DNA from: Streptomyces sp. H27-C3
Lineage (GTDB): Bacteria; Actinomycetota; Actinomycetes; Streptomycetales; Streptomycetaceae
Assembly (NCBI RefSeq): GCF_030063415.1
Contig: NZ_JASITA010000012.1
Coordinates: 78,073 to 142,072, forward strand
Reading direction: 5' to 3'
DNA length: 64,000 bases
Both the position numbers and the translations under genes were made by a program. Below the pieces are notes generated by a model. That model did not search any database. It was not told the origin of the DNA and worked only from the letters and a program-made list of their open reading frames with translations. Below are positions 17,062 through 25,422 of this stretch, piece after piece (position 1 is the stretch's first letter; each line of letters begins with the position of its first letter).

Positions 17062-18117
17062 CTAATGCTCGGAGGACGCGGTGCGGCGCTGGACCAGGAC
17101 CGCGGCGACGATGATCGCGCCCTTCGCTATCTGCTGCGTGGCGCTCTGCAGGTTGTTGAGGATGAAGATGTTGGTGATCGTGGTGAAGATGAGGACACCG
17201 AGCACCGAGCCGACGATGGTTCCCCGGCCGCCGCTCAGCAGCGTTCCGCCGATGATGGCGGCGGCGATGGCGTCGAGTTCGTAGAGATTGCCGTTGGTGT
17301 TCTGACCGGAGCCCGACAGGACGATCAGCATGAAGGCGGCGATGCCGCAGCACAGGCCGGACAGCAGATAGAGGTAGAGCCGCTGCCTGCGTACGTCGAT
17401 GCCCGCGAGCCTGGTCGCCTCGGGGTTGCCGCCGACCGCGACCGTGCGACGGCCGAACGTCGTGCGGTTGAGCAGCAGCCAGCCGATGGCCGCGACCACC
17501 ACGAAGATGATGGCGAGGGGCGGGATGCCCAGGATGTACGCGTCCCGGCCGCCGAGGTCGAGCACGGACGCGCAGCAGTCCGGGTCGACGGACTGCGTCC
17601 TGCCCTCGGTGATCTGCAGGGCGAGGCCGCGTCCGGCTGCCAGCATCGCGAGCGTCGCGATGAACGGCACCATGCCGCCGTACGCGATCAGCACCCCGTT
17701 GACCAGCCCACAGGCCAGGCCGACGACCACCGCGGTGAACAGGATGCCGGCGAAACCGTACTGCTGGGTGGCGACGGTCGTGGCCCACACAGAGGCAAGT
17801 GCCACGATCGCGCCGACCGACAGGTCGATGCCGCCACTGGTGATGACGAACGTCATGCCCACGGTGACCACGCCGATGGTGGACGCCTGGATGAGGACCA
17901 GCTGGAGGTTGCTGGTGGCCAGGAACTCGTCCGGCTTGGTGATGCCGCCGATCAGAATGAGTACGGCGAGGACACCGATCAGCGACAGGGTCCGGATGTC
18001 GGCGCGCAGCCCAAGTTTCAGTTTCGGCGGCCGTACTCCCTCTCGCTGTCTGCCGGGGGGACGCGCAGCCGTGGGCTCCGGCCCACTGTGCTGCGCCGGG
18101 GTTGAGGACTGCGTCAT
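17062..18117 (-). CDS. Sugar ABC transporter permease (RbsC-like)
   Basis: A 351-residue membrane protein of the ribose/branched-chain permease family with about eight to ten hydrophobic segments. Family motifs include ITSGGIDLSVGAIVALAS near residue 90, GMVPFIATLAMLAAGRG near 147, AVGGNPEATRLAGIDV near 225 and LYELDAIAAAIIGGTLLSGG near 280. The first 40 residues are a hydrophilic Pro/Arg-rich tail in the cytoplasm. ATG 18117 overlaps the ATPase stop (ATGA), so translation is coupled. Confidence 0.92.
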   Translation of the reverse strand: MTQSSTPAQHSGPEPTAARPPGRQREGVRPPKLKLGLRADIRTLSLIGVLAVLILIGGITKPDEFLATSNLQLVLIQASTIGVVTVGMTFVITSGGIDLSVGAIVALASVWATTVATQQYGFAGILFTAVVVGLACGLVNGVLIAYGGMVPFIATLAMLAAGRGLALQITEGRTQSVDPDCCASVLDLGGRDAYILGIPPLAIIFVVVAAIGWLLLNRTTFGRRTVAVGGNPEATRLAGIDVRRQRLYLYLLSGLCCGIAAFMLIVLSGSGQNTNGNLYELDAIAAAIIGGTLLSGGRGTIVGSVLGVLIFTTITNIFILNNLQSATQQIAKGAIIVAAVLVQRRTASSEH

Positions 18118-19658
18118 GGCGTCGGGCTCCCTTCCATCACAAGGTCGAGTACCCGGTGCTCGTCCAGCTCCCGGGCCGGCGCCGTGTGTACGACGCGCCC
18201 CTCCCTGAGTACGAGCACCCGGTCGGCGAGGCCCAGGACTTCCGGGACTTCGCTGGATACCAGCAGCACGGCGAGGCCTTCGTCGGCCAGCCGGCGGATC
18301 ACGGCGTACAGCTCGGCGCGCGCTCCGACGTCGACACCGCGGGTCGGCTCGTCGAGCAGCAGGACGCGGCAGCCGCGCAGCAACCACCGTGCCAGTACGG
18401 CCTTTTGCTGGTTGCCCCCGGAGAGGGTGCGGACGCGCGCTTCGGGGTTGTCGGGGCGCAGCGAGAGTTCGCGGGTCGCGGCCTGGGCGGCGGCGCGCTC
18501 CTTCCCGCGGTCCAGCCAGCCGCCGCGCGAGAAGCGCGACAGGGTCGACACCGACACGTTGCGGGTGACGGATTCGAGCATCAGCAGGGCCTGGGCCTTG
18601 CGCTCCTCGGGGGCGAGTCCGACCCCGGCGCGGACGGCGGCACGGACGCTGCCGGTGCGCAGCCGGGTGCCGTCGACGGTGACCTGGCCGGTGGTCGCCT
18701 TGCGTGCGCCGTAGACGGTCTCCAGGATCTCGGAGCGCCCCGACCCCACCAGTCCGGCGAGGCCGACGATCTCCCCGGCACGGATCTCCAGGTCGAGCGC
18801 CGCGAACTCGCCGTCCCTGGAGAGACCTTCGACGCGCAGCACCGGTTTGGTCAACTGCACGGTCTTGGAAGGTCGTTGGGGAAAGACGTGCTCGACGTCG
18901 CGTCCGGTCATCAGCGCCACGATCTCGCGGGTCGGGGTGTCCTCGGCCGGTAGTCCGACCGCGACGGTCCGGCCGTCCTTGATGACGGTCACCCGGTCAC
19001 CGATGCGGCGGATCTCCTCCAGCCGGTGCGAGATGTAGACGACGGCGACCCCGCCGGCGGTGAGTGTCGCCACGATGCGGAAGAGGTTGTCGACCTCGTC
19101 GGGGTCGAGGGCGGCCGACGGCTCGTCCATCACTATCAGCCGTACGTCGTGGGAGAGTGCCCGCGCCATCGACACGATCTGCTGCTGGGCGGCGGAGAGC
19201 GAACCGACCAGGCCGGCCGCGTCGATCTCCGGGTGGCCGAGGCGCTTGAGCAGGGCGGTGGCCGAGGCTTTGGCGGTCCGGCCCTTCACGACGAAGCCGG
19301 CGACGGTGGGCTCGTGTCCGAGGAAGATGTTCTCGGCGACCGACAGCCCCTCCACCAGGTCGAGTTCCTGGTAGATGGTGGCGATGCCCAGACGCATGGC
19401 GGCGATCGGCGACTTGAGCGTCACCACCTTGCCCTGCCAGGTGATTTCGCCGTCGTCGGGCTGGTGGACCCCTGCGAGCACCTTGATGAGGGAGGACTTG
19501 CCGGCGCCGTTCTGGCCGAGCAGGCAGTGGACTTCGCCCGCCCTGACCTCCAGGTCGACGCCGTCGAGTGCGCGCACTCCCGGGAACGACTTGGTGATGG
19601 CGGACATCGCGAGAAGAAGGGACGGTGGTGAGGGTGGAGCTGCTTGCGTCGGTGCCAT
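18114..19658 (-). CDS. Sugar ABC transporter ATP-binding protein with two nucleotide-binding domains (RbsA/MglA-like)
   Basis: A 514-residue duplicated ATPase. The first half has Walker A GQNGAGKSS at 48-56, signature LSAAQQQ and Walker B LIVMDEPSAALD. The second half has a degenerate P loop (LVGSGRSE), as usual for the RbsA family, signature LSGGNQQKA and Walker B VLLLDEPTRGVD. ATG 19658 was chosen because the family fold starts just after it and GAGGGGAA lies upstream; an earlier start adds 33 residues of Pro/Arg-rich sequence with no ribosome site. It energises the adjacent permease. Confidence 0.92.
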   Translation of the reverse strand: MAPTQAAPPSPPSLLLAMSAITKSFPGVRALDGVDLEVRAGEVHCLLGQNGAGKSSLIKVLAGVHQPDDGEITWQGKVVTLKSPIAAMRLGIATIYQELDLVEGLSVAENIFLGHEPTVAGFVVKGRTAKASATALLKRLGHPEIDAAGLVGSLSAAQQQIVSMARALSHDVRLIVMDEPSAALDPDEVDNLFRIVATLTAGGVAVVYISHRLEEIRRIGDRVTVIKDGRTVAVGLPAEDTPTREIVALMTGRDVEHVFPQRPSKTVQLTKPVLRVEGLSRDGEFAALDLEIRAGEIVGLAGLVGSGRSEILETVYGARKATTGQVTVDGTRLRTGSVRAAVRAGVGLAPEERKAQALLMLESVTRNVSVSTLSRFSRGGWLDRGKERAAAQAATRELSLRPDNPEARVRTLSGGNQQKAVLARWLLRGCRVLLLDEPTRGVDVGARAELYAVIRRLADEGLAVLLVSSEVPEVLGLADRVLVLREGRVVHTAPARELDEHRVLDLVMEGSPTP

Positions 19659-19820
19659 GACGGTTCCCCTCGGCGGGTGCGGCCGGGCGGTGCCGGCTTC
19701 ACGCCGTCGCTTGTCGGCGACGGGCAGCTGAGGCCGGGCTGTGGGCGGGCAGGGCAAAGCAGGGTGCGGTGGTGCGGGGCGGTGCGCGCCTTGCGGCGTT
19801 ACGTCGTCGGCCTGTTGGGG

Positions 19821-21011
19821 TCAGGCCGGTGAGAACAGGTGGTCGCTGATGAGCCGGGCCGCGCCGATCGCTCCGGCAGCGGCACCCAACTCGCCCAGGA
19901 CGATAGGCAGATTGCCGGTCGCGAGCGGAAGCGACCGGCGGTAGACCTGGGTTCGGACGCTGGCGAGAAGCGTGTGGCCGAGGCCCGTCACTCCCCCGCC
20001 GATCACCACGAGCCCGGGGTTGAAGAAGCTGACGAGTCCGGCGATGACCTGGCCGACGCGGTTGCCGCCTTCCCGGATGAGGTCGAGGGAGGTGGCGTCG
20101 CCGGCCGCCGCGGCGGCGGCGACGTCGGCGGCCGTGAGGCGGCCGGACGCGTCGAGCCGGGCGGCCAGTTCGACGGAGTGGCCCGCGCGGGCCGCTTCCT
20201 CGGCATCGCGGGCGAGCGCGGCTCCGCTGAAGTGGGCCTCCAGGCAGCCCCGGTTGCCGCAGGCGCAGGCCCGGCCGTCCGGTTCGACCTGAATGTGGCC
20301 GATGTCGCCGGCGCTGCCCGTCGTACCGCGGTAGACCTCGCCGCCGACGACGATGCCGCAGCCGATGCCGGTGCCGATCTTGATGCAGAGGAAGTCGGCC
20401 ACGGAGCGGGCGACGCCCGCGTGCTGCTCCCCCATGGCCATCAGGTTCACATCGTTGTCGACCATGACGGGGCAGCCCAGGTCCTGGCTGAGTGCCTCGC
20501 GTACGGGGAAGCCGTCCCAGCCCGGCATGATCGGGGGTGCGACCGGCACGCCCTCGGGGAAGCGGACCGGGCCCGGCACGCCGATGCCTGCCCCGTCGAA
20601 GCCTTCCGCGAGGCCGGACGCCTTGAGCTTGGCCGCCATCGCGAGCACCTGCTCGAATACGGCGACCGGTCCCTCACGTACGTCCATGGGATGGTTGAGG
20701 TGGCCGAGCACTTCCAACTCGGCGTTGGTGACGGCGACATCGATCGAGGTGGCCCCAATGTCGACGCCCAGGAAGCGCAGGGCGGGCGCGAGTCTGATGT
20801 TGTGCGACCGGCGTCCGCCGCGGGAGGCGGCGAGACCGTCGGCCACCACCAGCCCGGTCTCCAGCAGCCGGTCGACCTCGACGGCCAGCTTCGAGCGCGA
20901 GAGCTCGACCTGATCGCCGAGCTGCGCACGGGAGTTGGGGCCGCCGTCACGCAGGAGGCGGAGCAGCCGCGCCTGATGCGCGTTCGCGGGTCGAGCGGTC
21001 ATGCGCCTCAC
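19821..21011 (-). CDS. ROK-family transcriptional regulator of the sugar locus
   Basis: A 396-residue ROK protein. Residues about 5-70 form an N-terminal winged helix (ANAHQARLLRLLRDGG, SRAQLGDQVELSRSKLAVEV). The sugar-kinase-like domain follows, with the phosphate loop LGVDIGATSID, VDNDVNLMAMGE, IGTGIGCGIV and the zinc-binding CACGNRGCLEAH. It most likely represses the importer genes 162 bp downstream and is relieved by the imported sugar or its product. GTG 21011 has GGAGG five bases upstream; the ATG at 21002 is an alternative. The gene is transcribed in the same direction as the transporter. Confidence 0.9.
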   Translation of the reverse strand: MRRMTARPANAHQARLLRLLRDGGPNSRAQLGDQVELSRSKLAVEVDRLLETGLVVADGLAASRGGRRSHNIRLAPALRFLGVDIGATSIDVAVTNAELEVLGHLNHPMDVREGPVAVFEQVLAMAAKLKASGLAEGFDGAGIGVPGPVRFPEGVPVAPPIMPGWDGFPVREALSQDLGCPVMVDNDVNLMAMGEQHAGVARSVADFLCIKIGTGIGCGIVVGGEVYRGTTGSAGDIGHIQVEPDGRACACGNRGCLEAHFSGAALARDAEEAARAGHSVELAARLDASGRLTAADVAAAAAAGDATSLDLIREGGNRVGQVIAGLVSFFNPGLVVIGGGVTGLGHTLLASVRTQVYRRSLPLATGNLPIVLGELGAAAGAIGAARLISDHLFSPA

Positions 21012-21167
21012 GTGCCCCTCCCTGCCTCATCGGATGTTCTCCGTGGTGCTTTGGAGGGGAACGTAGCAGCGGCTGCCGGGAGTGGGAAGAAGTTGAGCAG
21101 GAATCCGCCCCACCTTTCTCCACACTCAGGACAAAGCTGCGTCTTGGAGGGTCTCAGACGGTCGTTT

Positions 21168-21842
21168 TCACGCCTCGCGCTCGTGGTAAGTGGTGCGGGT
21201 GTGCTCGGTGTGGGCCCGCATGACCTCGGTGGCGCGCTGTTCGTCGCGGGCGGAGATCGCGGCGATCAGCTCGCGGTGCTCGATCCAGGACTGCTTGCCG
21301 CGCTGGCGGGCCACGGGCGTGTAGTACCAGCGGACCCGTCGGTCCACCCGGCCGGCCAGTTCGGCGAGGACCAGATTGCCCGCCAACTCCATGATTTTGG
21401 CGTGGAACTGGGCGTTGACGGCTACGGTCAGGTCCACGTCGTCGGCCATGACGGCCTGCTCGCCCCGGGCGCACAGCTCTTCGAGGGCCGCGATCTGGGC
21501 GGACCCGGCGTTGGCGGCGGCCAACCGTGCGGCTTCGGCCTCAAGGAGTGTGCGTACGGAGAGGAGCTGATCGGCCTCTTCTTCCGTGGGCTCGTGCACG
21601 AACGCGCCCTGCGCGGGCCGCAGATCGACCCATCCCTCGGTATTGAGCCGCTGCAGCGCCTCGCGCACGGGCTGGCGGGACACCCCGAGGTGTCCGGCGA
21701 GCTCGCTCTCCACCAAGTGCTGGCCCGGACGCAGCGAACGGGTCGTGATGAGTTCGAGCAGGGCTTCGTAGACCCGCTCGCGCAGCGGCCCCGGCCTCTC
21801 CAGCTTGGGTACGGCTCCCTGCGGCAGTCCTGCGGACAACAT
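21168..21842 (-). CDS. GntR-family (FadR/FCD-type) transcriptional regulator
   Basis: A 224-residue regulator. The N-terminal winged helix is clear: LRERVYEALLELI, then SELAGHLGVSRQPVREALQ with LNTEGWV. The C-terminal all-helical FCD domain has the ligand/metal-type residues ARGEQAVMADDVD, NAQFHAKIMELAGN and EHRELIAAISARD. ATG 21842 follows AGGAGGGGG. Upstream on the minus strand is a GTAGAC direct repeat (21890-21902). The same motif recurs at 23097-23118 in front of the ketoacyl synthase and the formate dehydrogenase remnant, so it may control itself and that divergent region. The ligand is unknown. Confidence 0.9.
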   Translation of the reverse strand: MLSAGLPQGAVPKLERPGPLRERVYEALLELITTRSLRPGQHLVESELAGHLGVSRQPVREALQRLNTEGWVDLRPAQGAFVHEPTEEEADQLLSVRTLLEAEAARLAAANAGSAQIAALEELCARGEQAVMADDVDLTVAVNAQFHAKIMELAGNLVLAELAGRVDRRVRWYYTPVARQRGKQSWIEHRELIAAISARDEQRATEVMRAHTEHTRTTYHEREA

Positions 21843-21869
21843 CGCGGTCCCCCTCCTGTCGCCGGAGAA

Positions 21870-21902
21870 GCCAACCTGAGTTGGCTATCGTCTACAGTCT
21901 AC
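21870..21902. promoter_or_regulatory. Candidate GntR autoregulatory operator
   Basis: An inverted repeat GCCAAC-ctga-GTTGGC spans 21870-21885. Directly beside it, GTCTAC occurs twice (21890-21895 and 21897-21902), which on the minus strand reads GTAGACTGTAGAC. The gntR start is 28 bp away. CTGTAGAC is shared with 23097-23104. Confidence 0.5.
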
Positions 21903-21989
21903 CGAGCGCAATCGACGCCATGCGGAGATCCTCGTCACGCTCGCGCGGCGATGGGGTGGGGCTGTTCAGTTGTCGCTCGGGGGCGCTCC

Positions 21990-22937
21990 TTACGGGCAGC
22001 TGATGACCTGGCCCGCGTACGACAGGTTCCCGCCGAAGCCGAACAGCAGGACCGGGGCGCCGGACACGATCTCGCCGCGCTCCACCAGCTTGGACAAGGC
22101 GATCGGGATGCTCGCGGCGGAGGTGTTGCCGGACTCGACGACATCGCGGGCGATGACCGCGTTGATCGCGCCGATCTTCTGCGCGACGGGCTCGATGATC
22201 CGCAGATTCGCCTGGTGCAGGACCACCGCGGCCAGCTCCTCGGGCGTGATGCCGGCCCGCTCGCACACCTTGCGTGCGATGGGCGGCAGCTGGGTGGTGG
22301 CCCAGCGGTAGACAGACTGGCCCTCCTGGGCGAAGCGCGGGGGCGTGCCCTCGATCCGTACCGCGTGACCCAGTTCCGGCACCGAACCCCACAGCACCGG
22401 GCCGATCCCCGGCTCCTCGTCCTCGGCGCAGGCCTCGACGACCGCCGCGCCCGCGCCGTCGCCGACCAGGACACAGGTGGTGCGGTCGGTCCAGTCGGCG
22501 ATCTCGGCCATCTTGTCCGCGCCGATCACCAGGGCTCTGGTGGCCGATCCGGCCCGTACCGCGTGGTCGGCCGTGGCGAGGGCGTGGGTGAAGCCCGAGC
22601 AGACGACATTAAGGTCCATCGTGGCCGGCGAGGTCATCCCGAGTCGGGCGGCGACGCGCGCCGCCATGTTCGGCGACCGGTTGATCGCGGTGGACGTGGC
22701 GACCAGAACGAGGTCGATGTCGGCCGGCGTCAGCCCTGCCGAGGCGAGCGCCTTGGCGGCGGCGTGCGCGGCCAGCTCGTCCACGGGTTCCTCGGGCCCC
22801 GCCACATGGCGGGTCTTGATCCCGACCCGGCTGGTGATCCACGCGTCGCTGGTGTCGACCAGCTCCGCGAGGTCCTCGTTGGTGAGCACCTTGGCAGGCT
22901 GGTAGTGCCCGAGCGCGACGACACGTGAGCCGGTCAT
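21990..22937 (-). CDS. Beta-ketoacyl-ACP synthase III family protein (FabH-like)
   Basis: A 315-residue thiolase-fold enzyme. The KAS III catalytic triad is in place: Cys 113 in NVVCSGFTHAL, His 241 in VVLHQANLR and Asn 271 in ESGNTSAAS. LVGDGAGAAVV near 160 is also typical. It would condense an acyl-CoA or acyl-ACP with a malonyl unit. It stands alone, without other fatty-acid-synthase genes, so it is probably an accessory starter or special-purpose enzyme. The start at ATG 22937 gives the canonical short N-terminus and is preceded by GAGGGG; longer readings upstream lack family similarity. It lies 147 bp upstream of gntR in the same direction. Confidence 0.88.
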   Translation of the reverse strand: MTGSRVVALGHYQPAKVLTNEDLAELVDTSDAWITSRVGIKTRHVAGPEEPVDELAAHAAAKALASAGLTPADIDLVLVATSTAINRSPNMAARVAARLGMTSPATMDLNVVCSGFTHALATADHAVRAGSATRALVIGADKMAEIADWTDRTTCVLVGDGAGAAVVEACAEDEEPGIGPVLWGSVPELGHAVRIEGTPPRFAQEGQSVYRWATTQLPPIARKVCERAGITPEELAAVVLHQANLRIIEPVAQKIGAINAVIARDVVESGNTSAASIPIALSKLVERGEIVSGAPVLLFGFGGNLSYAGQVISCP

Positions 22938-23096
22938 GACGGATCCACCCCTCTTTGCGAACAGTCGGAGCAACCCACTCTTCTTTGTGACCCACGGGTA
23001 CGAGGGTGCGTGAATCAACAGGATTCGCCGTCCACTCTTTGGAGCTTCTTGCTGACCGCATCCCTTGCCACATCCCTTGACCACTCGGAAGGGATA

Positions 23097-23118
23097 CTGT
23101 AGACAATATTCTGTCGAC
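23097..23118. promoter_or_regulatory. Candidate GntR operator upstream of the formate dehydrogenase remnant
   Basis: CTGTAGAC (23097-23104) and CTGTCGAC (23111-23118) form a 14-bp-spaced direct repeat in a locally AT-rich patch. The first copy is identical to the motif next to gntR at 21890-21902. It lies in the divergent interval between the minus-strand ketoacyl synthase (start 22937) and the plus-strand remnant. Confidence 0.5.
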
Positions 23119-23136
23119 ACCATTTGCTCCTCCGCC

Positions 23137-23709
23137 ACCGGAACCAAGCTCTTCTGCGTCTCGGGTCAGGTCGACCGGCCCGGGATCTACGAGCTGCCGT
23201 TCGGGGCGAACCTCCGTGACCTGCTCGAACTGGCGGGCCCGCCGCGCGATCTGCGGGCCGTGCCGCTCGGCGGCGCCGGCGGCTTCGTACGCCCCGACGA
23301 GCTGGACATCCGGCTCACCTTCGAGGGCACGCGCGCCGCGGGCGCCACCCTCGGCTCGGGCGCGGTCCTGGTCCTGGTCCTGGACGACACCGACGACCTG
23401 CCCCGAGTGCCGCTGCGCATCCTCACCGAGTCGGCGTGTGTGTACTGCGGCAACTGCATCGAGGTGTGTCCCACGGGCGCGCTGAGCTTCAAGTCGGAGT
23501 TCGACATGCGCGCGGCGGGGACCTGGGACGAACCGGCCCAGACCGAGACGACGACCGGGTGCGCGCACTGCGGCGTCGGCTGCGACCTCACTTTGCACGT
23601 GCGGGACAATGAGATCGTCAAGGTCACCTCGCCGCACGACAACCCGGCGACCCACGGCATTCTGTGCATCAAGGGCCGATTCGGCTACCAGCACGTACAA
23701 CAGCGCTGA
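23137..23709 (+). pseudogene. Fused remnant of an NAD-dependent formate dehydrogenase operon (NuoF-like SLBB joined to the FdhA/NuoG-like cluster region)
   Basis: One open frame contains parts of two different genes. From 23137 to about 23415 it reads as the SLBB domain of a NuoF-like diaphorase subunit (GTKLFCVSGQVDRPGIYELP, then LVLDDTDDLPRV). At about 23415-23432 it switches to the C-terminal half of a formate-dehydrogenase iron-sulfur protein (ESACVYCGNCIEVCPTGAL, CAHCGVGCDL, ending GRFGYQHVQQR). The FMN/NADH-binding part, the diaphorase Fe-S region and the N-terminal [2Fe-2S] domain are absent, and no start codon with a ribosome site precedes the first part. An in-frame deletion explains it. 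The fdhD gene follows, but no molybdopterin catalytic subunit is in the window. Confidence 0.8.
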
Positions 23710-23781
23710 TCGTGCAGTGCTGCTTGCGAAGAAATCGCGAATAGGCCGATCGCCGATCGTGAAGAAGTGGGACGGATCACC

Positions 23782-24621
23782 ATGGGACGGGTCACCGAGC
23801 GCCGCCGCGTCATCCGCGTCAGGGACGGGGTCGTCAGTACCCGCCCGGACACTCTGGTCGCCGAGGAGCCACTGGAGATCCGGCTGAACGGCAAGGCGCT
23901 GGCCATCACCATGCGCACGCCGGGTGACGACTTCGCGCTCGCCACCGGCTTCCTCGTCAGCGAGGGCGTGATCGGCGACGCGTCGGACGTGCGGAGTGTC
24001 GTCTACTGCGCGGGCGCCACGGCCGACGGGGTGAACACGTACAACATCGTCGATGTGCGGCTGGCGGACGGCGTCGAGGTCCCGGACATCACGCTGGAGC
24101 GCAACGTCTACACGACGTCGTCGTGCGGGCTGTGCGGCAAGGCCAGCCTGGACGCCGTGCGCACCACCACCCGCTTCCCGATCTCCGACACTCCCCCGGT
24201 CCGGGTCACACCCGAGCTGCTCGCCGGCCTCCCCGACCGGTTGCGGGCGGCGCAGCGGGTGTTCGACAGGACCGGGGGTCTGCACGCGGCGGCGCTCTTC
24301 TCGGAGGCGGGTGAGCTGATCGACATCCGGGAGGACGTGGGCCGGCACAACGCGGTCGACAAGCTCGTCGGCCGCGCCCACCGCGACGGGCGCCTGCCGT
24401 TGTCACGGGCGGTGCTTCTCGTCTCGGGACGGGCGTCCTTCGAGCTCGCCCAGAAGGCGGTGATGGCGGGCATTCCGGTGCTCGCGGCGGTTTCCGCGCC
24501 GTCGTCGCTCGCCGTCGACCTGGCCGTGGAGACCGGTCTGACGCTGGTCGGTTTCCTGCGCGGGCCGAACATGAACGTGTACGCGGGTGATGCGCGCATC
24601 GCCCTGCGCTCCGGGGTCTGA
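23782..24621 (+). CDS. fdhD: FdhD, formate dehydrogenase sulfurtransferase
   Basis: A 279-residue FdhD protein. The catalytic cysteine pair is in SSCGLCGK (Cys 115 and 118). Further family motifs are EEPLEIRLNG near residue 28, TPGDDFALATGFL near 46, REDVGRHNAVDK near 193 and LLVSGRASFELAQKA near 218. FdhD transfers sulfur to the Mo-bis-MGD cofactor so that formate dehydrogenase becomes active; it works in the cytoplasm. ATG 23782 was chosen over the GTG five codons upstream because the family starts near there. Its natural partner operon is represented in this window only by the fused remnant upstream, so it may serve a dehydrogenase elsewhere. Confidence 0.93.
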   Translation: MGRVTERRRVIRVRDGVVSTRPDTLVAEEPLEIRLNGKALAITMRTPGDDFALATGFLVSEGVIGDASDVRSVVYCAGATADGVNTYNIVDVRLADGVEVPDITLERNVYTTSSCGLCGKASLDAVRTTTRFPISDTPPVRVTPELLAGLPDRLRAAQRVFDRTGGLHAAALFSEAGELIDIREDVGRHNAVDKLVGRAHRDGRLPLSRAVLLVSGRASFELAQKAVMAGIPVLAAVSAPSSLAVDLAVETGLTLVGFLRGPNMNVYAGDARIALRSGV

Positions 24622-24842
24622 CGCGCCCCGCCGCACGCACGGGAGGAGGGCCCGGCCGGTGGGGAGCGCCCCCTGCGTCGGCCGGGTCACTTCCGGATGG
24701 CAGGTCCGATCCTGCGTCCGTCTGGGAGCGGGTGCGGATCGGTCCGCCGGGGAGTGGGTGCGGGGCCCCTGTGTACGCCGGGTGCGGGTCGGTGGCGCCT
24801 GCGGCGGGCTGTTCCCCTCCCCGCACACGCTCCCCACTCGTT

Positions 24843-25259
24843 TCAGCGCCGCCGGCCCCCGCGCGTCGGAGACGGAGCGGGCTTCGGGGCCGGGACCAGT
24901 TGGAGCGCCAGCGTTGCCGGAGGGGCGGCCAGGCCGGGGCCGCCGGCCGCGACCCAGGCCAGGATGTCGTCCGTGCAGTCGTCGTCCAGCGCCCAGCCGA
25001 CCCACGCAGCCCGCCCACCCCGGCGCCGCCCCTCCGTGGAGGGCTGGACCACCACCACGTTCGCCTGCCCGCACGGCCCGAGGCACTCGCTCGTGCGCAC
25101 CAGCAGCCGCCCCTCGGACGCCGCGGCGGCCTCCCGCAGCCGGCGGAGCTGGCCGTCGTGGTCGGTACCGGGATGCTTGCCGGCGTCCCCGCAGCAGCAG
25201 CCCCTGCACACCGTGAGGGCGCAGGGACGGGGGCCGAAGGCACGTATCGCTGAGGTCAC
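24843..25259 (-). CDS. (2Fe-2S) ferredoxin-domain protein, thioredoxin-like
   Basis: A 138-residue protein with a thioredoxin-like [2Fe-2S] ferredoxin fold. Cysteine clusters VCRGCCCGDAGKHPG near residues 18-32 and SECLGPCGQANVVVV near 60-75 supply the ligands. An acidic C-terminal helix (DDILAWVAAGG) and a Pro/Arg-rich tail follow. The start is placed at GTG 25259, the first start that leaves the first Cys cluster at a normal distance; the ribosome site is weak. Its neighbours are fdhD and a broken transporter. Proteins of this type donate electrons or bind clusters in actinomycetes; a specific partner is not evident. Confidence 0.7.
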   Translation of the reverse strand: MTSAIRAFGPRPCALTVCRGCCCGDAGKHPGTDHDGQLRRLREAAAASEGRLLVRTSECLGPCGQANVVVVQPSTEGRRRGGRAAWVGWALDDDCTDDILAWVAAGGPGLAAPPATLALQLVPAPKPAPSPTRGGRRR

Positions 25260-25422
25260 TTGGTGATCTTGCCAGCCAGGGGCCACGCCCAGACGGACGA
25301 TCCGGACCACCGGGGCGAGGAATTCATCACGTTTGGTAGGGGTGGTGCAGGTGGCGCGGGCAAAACAGACCGATCCACGCCCACCTTTCCCGGCCGCCCC
25401 GACCGACGCATCCGCCCCGCGC

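Noticed and set aside
19839..22928. A 1029-codon plus-strand frame
   Set aside because: It spans ROK, GntR and ketoacyl synthase genes on the other strand and is compositional only.
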